Below are positions 60,568 through 64,000 of a stretch of 64,000 bases of DNA, piece by piece; within the stretch, counting starts at the first letter, position 1; every line of letters starts with the position of its first letter. Origin of the DNA: Trissonchulus latispiculum (Eukaryota > Nematoda > Enoplea > Enoplida > Ironidae). Location: assembly GCA_030248195.1 (NCBI GenBank), contig JASAND010028036.1, forward strand, positions 1-64,000, read 5' to 3'. Below the pieces are notes generated by a model, which was given only the letters and a program-made list of their open reading frames with translations, was not told where the DNA came from and did not search any database. Made by a program: the position numbers and the translations under genes.

Positions 60568-60952
60568 CAAGAGTACATAATATAAGAGTGTGCCACTAGG
60601 CACACTCTATGTTATCAGAGCAAAAACTATGCTCTGCTCGCTAACAGCCCACCCCCCCCCCCGCTAATCAGACCCTAGTGAACCCCCCCCCCGCAAATCA
60701 GTACCTAGTCGAAACGGGGGTACGCTCACTCGCTCTATGTTTATGTGCTTAAGCTCGAAAACACAAGCAGTGCGTGCGCGAATTTTGTGCCTGCTTCGAG
60801 CTTTAGAACACAAACATAGCGCACAAAATACTTTGAAGTGAAGGGTCTAATTTGCGGGGGGGTGGGTGGGCCGTTAGCGAGCGTTAGCGATAGTTTTTGC
60901 TCTGATAACAGAGAGTGTGCCTAGTGGCACACTCTTACATTATGTACTCTTG
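60568..60952. mobile_element. CAAGAGTACATAAT-family foldback MITE, best-preserved copy
   Basis: ATGTAAC flanks both sides (60561-60567, 60953-60959). Ends CAAGAGTACATAAT and ATTATGTACTCTTG. From both ends inward: a small hairpin AGAGTGTGCCACTAGGCACACTCT, GTTATCAGAGCAAAAACTA, C- or G-rich block with GCAAATCAG, then GCTCTATGTTTATGTGCTTAAGCTCGAA complemented by TTCGAGCTTTAGAACACAAACATAGCG. Non-coding, 385 bases. Confidence 0.85.
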
Positions 60953-60959
60953 ATGTAAC

Positions 60960-61640
60960 TAAACAGAAATAAATGACTAAACTCTGACCAGCACTGGAGT
61001 GCTGACCCTGAATCAGCATCGCTTAGGAAAATCCCATGATATGACAATGAAAAAATCAAAATTTATGACAATCGTGAAAATGAAAATCACTTTTTGCCTG
61101 AAGGTCTACTAGCATGGGGTAACGCGGGGATGGGGGGTCAAGATCATCCCTCAGCCCGAAAAAGGTGTAAGCCAAGCCCTACCACCGTCGGGGTCAAGGT
61201 TTAGGGGTAAAATGGTCACGAAGTACCCTATAGTGAGCGGAAACAATTAGTTTTTTACACTAAAATATAAAAAGTTTTCTTCTTCGCCGGATTTTCTTAG
61301 TCCATGTTCTTAATTTTTTGTGAAAATCGACCAATATTTTGAAATTTTTTAGTTAATTCTGCAGTGTTTTTAGAAATTATAAGAAGGTTAACAAATTATA
61401 CTAAAATTAGCCTTATATTTCGAAAAATTTTGTTAATTTTGTCTTAAGGTACAAGTCCCCTCAATATTTTCTTGGAACAAGCTCCCCAGCAGGATCCGAC
61501 CATCTGTTTGTAATATTTGCCTATTAGTGTAAAGGTTTGCTATTAAAATATTTATGTTAACGGTTTTTGAAAAGCAAAGCAGTCAACAATTTAGAAAATT
61601 GCTTCAACTTTCTAAATTGCTTCGAGATCTAGTATAAATG
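60960..61640. other. Intergenic, no feature seen
   Basis: Contains a GC-richer stretch at about 61120-61210 without an ORF or repeat partner in this window. Confidence 0.35.
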
Positions 61641-61649
61641 TGGTTCAAC

Positions 61650-61800
61650 AATGGTATACAATAGCGTTGGCCTAGATCGCCAAAGGTTGTGGGTTCGATC
61701 CTTACCTCAGGCCCGAATATTTCGGGTCGGAGGTGCTGCAGTGTCAATTATTTCTTTCAGTTTTATCATTACAATTGGGAGCATCAATCTGGCACTCTAT
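61650..61800 (+). repeat. tRNA-derived SINE, family 2
   Basis: TTGGCCTAGATCGCCAAAGG and GTGGGTTCGATCCTTAC form the 3' half of a tRNA-like head with a good B box. It is followed by CCCGAATATTTCGGG and TCGGAGGTGCTGCAGTG, a tail shared with the tRNA-like copy at 62887. Confidence 0.6.
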
Positions 61801-61868
61801 TACACTATTCATTGTCACTTCAGTTTGAATTACGAGCTCCTTCTAGCTTGGTGCGACTGTAGCCTCGG

Positions 61869-62885
61869 TAGGGTTGTGTCACTAAGAAATTTCTCGGGCC
61901 GGGCTCGGGCTCGAGCTCGGGCCGGACTGATTTCTCGGTTCGGGCTCGGGCCAGCCCGAGCCCGGCCCGAAGCCCGAGGCCCGAGTCAAGGCCCGAACAG
62001 CCCGGCCAGCCCGAGCGACCCGAGCATTGCTTGGTAAAAGTACTCACCTTATTGGTTAATTATTAAAATAAGTTACAAATATTTGAAACATGAAAGAAAC
62101 TATTTTAAGTACTTACAAATATTTACATCTTCAGAATATAAATACCTTAAACATAGGTATATTTCGAAAATGTAAAGTTTTATATCTGAATTTGAATATT
62201 CGAATAATATTTGAAATATTTATATTATTTTTAAAATATTTAAAGAACGCGATGTTTTCTTTTCTCAAAAATTTGTAGTCTACCTTTGTAGTAACAAGTA
62301 ATAGCAATAAGCAGAAATCAAATGCTAAAGGCCGGTTTACACGCGCAAACTGGAGCAAACTTTTAGTTTGCTCCAGTTTGACGGTTAGCTAGGGTTGGGA
62401 GCAGTTTGCCTTTGTGGACTGAGCACCAAACTGAAGCAAACTGGTTTGCTCTAGGAGCAAACTTATCAGTTCAAACAACCAATCAGAACACAGCTAAACC
62501 TCTTGACGTCAAAACAAGTGGAAACGTGTCTCTTGTATTGTGTTGTGCATTGGTACTAAGAATTATTGGCTACATACATATATACCTGTAATCGCACAAA
62601 AAGGCATGACTAAGATGAAGTTCTGACTCGTAAAAGCTTTGATGTGTCCTTCCTATGTAGTGCCAAAAATATTACTGCTCCAGAATCAACTCTGATACTG
62701 TGAGCTGATAGAATGGCCCGAACGGCTCGAGCAGCCCGAGCGGCCCGAACGGCCCGACTCGGTTCGGGCCTGTGGACCTTCTCGGTTCGGGCTCGGTTCG
62801 GGCCGCAAGAATTATTTCTCGGGCCGGCCCGAGCCCGAACCCGAACCGAGTCCGAGGCCCGATTCACGGCCCGAGCACAACCCTA
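61869..62885. mobile_element. hAT-like non-autonomous element, 8-bp target duplication
   Basis: TAGGGTTGTG and CACAACCCTA at the ends; AGCCTCGG directly repeated at 61861-61868 and 62886-62893. Subterminal arms are packed with CGGGCTCGGGC and GCCCGAGCCCG repeats. Eight-bp duplications and TAGGGTTG-type ends fit the hAT superfamily. The interior is AT-rich with a truncated GGCCGGTTTACACGCGCAAA palindrome at about 62332-62395. No transposase. Confidence 0.8.
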
Positions 62886-62886
62886 A

Positions 62887-62959
62887 GCCTCGGTAGCTCA
62901 GTTGGCAGAGCGCCGGAGCGTTAATCCGAAAGACGTGGGTTCCAGTCCCACCCGAGGTC
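62887..62959 (+). tRNA. tRNA-Asn-like gene (anticodon GTT), possibly a SINE head
   Basis: Folds as a cloverleaf: acceptor GCCTCGG/CCGAGGT, D arm GCTC/GAGC, anticodon loop GCGTTAA, five-base variable loop, T arm GTGGG/CCCAC. A box TAGCTCAGTTGG is perfect and B box GGGTTCCAGTCCC nearly so. Concerns: position 33 is C instead of T, one anticodon-stem pair is mismatched, and the downstream tail matches the SINE at 61650. It may be a functional tRNA or a SINE head. Confidence 0.55.
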
Positions 62960-63110
62960 CGAATTTTTCGGGTCTCAGGTGCTGAAGTGATAATTTCATT
63001 TCTTACATTACTATTTATTATAATATTATATTTGTGGTGTTACGGTACCATTACTGTTTGCAGATCGAAAGGTCTGTGGTTCGACACCCGGCGAACACAG
63101 ATTTTTGTAT
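62960..63110 (+). repeat. SINE tail and a second tRNA-like half
   Basis: CCGAATTTTTCGGGTCTCAGGTGCTGAAGTG matches the tail at 61712-61745. About 63062-63100 (AAAGGTCTGTGGTTCGACACC) is another B-box-bearing tRNA-like 3' half. Confidence 0.5.
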
Positions 63111-64000
63111 CAAATTTGATCAAATTAAAATTAAAATTTATTCAAACCAAAGTTGTCAAATATGACAAATTACGATCGAAATTGAAATTTAGTAAAAGGG
63201 GGTATCGTTCTGCTCCAAAAATCAAGAATCTCACCGAAAACGTTTCATGATGAATGACGTAGCCTGTCAAATTATCTGCTAAACCAGATTAATCAATTTG
63301 TTTTTGTATCGATTCTAACTTCGAATAAATCCATAACCCCCTCCCCAATTAATTTTGTTTTACAGAAACTGAAACTGAAACCGAAAGTAGGAGTACCGGA
63401 ACAATTCGCAGAGGAATTTTCGAAGCATGATACAATTATAAGCTTTATGATTTTAACTTTTAATCGGAAACTTGGTAATATATGATCCATCTTCGGCAGT
63501 TTGCGTTTTTTCCCGTTTTCATTTCTGGAAAAAGTTGCACCATTATTTTATTTCACTGACTTCAAAACAAACCATTTAAACTGTCCACACTTTACACAAA
63601 AGTTAATTTCAGTGAAATGACGTAGCTCCAACTAACAGTTACAGATGGTTTGAGTGAAATTTTAAAATTTTAAAATTCATCTTGTTTACAGAAAACAGTG
63701 TAAAGTGTACAGTTTGTGCACTTTTGTCCGAATTTTGGACTGACATGGTCAACTTTAACCCAACTTTCTTGACAGAACGACTAACATTTTGACCTGAAAA
63801 AGATGCAGAAAATGAGGTCAGTTTGTTACTAAAATCCCCCAATTTCTATAAGATTCGGGTTTCCAAATAAAAGTTTAACACTTTTAAATGCTGCTTCACT
63901 AGTGAAGTTCCCCTGTTACAAAGGAAATCTCTTTTCGCTCAAGTTTAAGTAGTTCCTTTCTGTAACCCTGACTGAGTGTTGCCTTATTTGCTTGACATAA
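63111..64000. other. Window end, no feature seen
   Basis: AT-rich sequence; no supported gene or repeat. Confidence 0.4.

Overview
The window looks like genomic DNA from a multicellular animal, most likely an invertebrate. It holds intron-split genes with GT/AG splice sites, three neuronal or sensory membrane-protein families (DEG/ENaC sodium channel, Cys-loop acetylcholine receptor, rhodopsin-like GPCR), Ty3/gypsy relics, tRNA-derived SINEs and many palindromic MITEs in AT-rich DNA. Nothing seen fixes the phylum. All exon models are read by eye from ORFs, splice signals and intron phase; no alignment or transcript data were available.

Layout. 1-932: edge of a foldback element. 1.7-21.6 kb, + strand: a DEG/ENaC-type channel gene of about 14 short exons. 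Inside it, on the same strand, at 3.5-9.9 kb, lies a second gene with two homologous 8-cysteine domains followed by a long Ser/Thr-rich repeat region. A gypsy relic (about 11.1-13.2 kb) and several MITEs sit in the channel's introns. 22.0-30.3 kb: an 8.2-kb nest of inverted repeats, minisatellites and MITEs. 30.9-35.9 kb: an isolated terminal exon, more MITEs, a second gypsy integrase relic and a faint peptidase-like relic. 36.0-39.9 kb: two tandem GPCR copies on the minus strand, each with two frame breaks. 40-51.9 kb: repeats, a nested palindrome, two GC-rich islands with unrecognised ORFs, and one signal-peptide-like exon. 52.4-58.7 kb, minus strand: an intact eight-exon nicotinic acetylcholine receptor alpha-type subunit, with a possible unrelated first exon just beyond it. 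58.9-64 kb: duplicated receptor exon, MITEs, tRNA-like SINEs and a tRNA-Asn-like gene next to a hAT-like insertion.

The channel and receptor are both ligand- or proton-gated ion channel families of excitable or epithelial cells, but nothing shows that they act together. Most of the remaining DNA is transposon-derived, and nested insertions with target-site duplications allow part of the order of events to be read. The most notable points are the Cys-rich/mucin-like gene nested in the channel intron with all-phase-1 exons, a foldback MITE family with 7-bp target duplications, the 8.2-kb palindrome nest, and the hAT-like insertion whose target duplication restores the tRNA-like gene.
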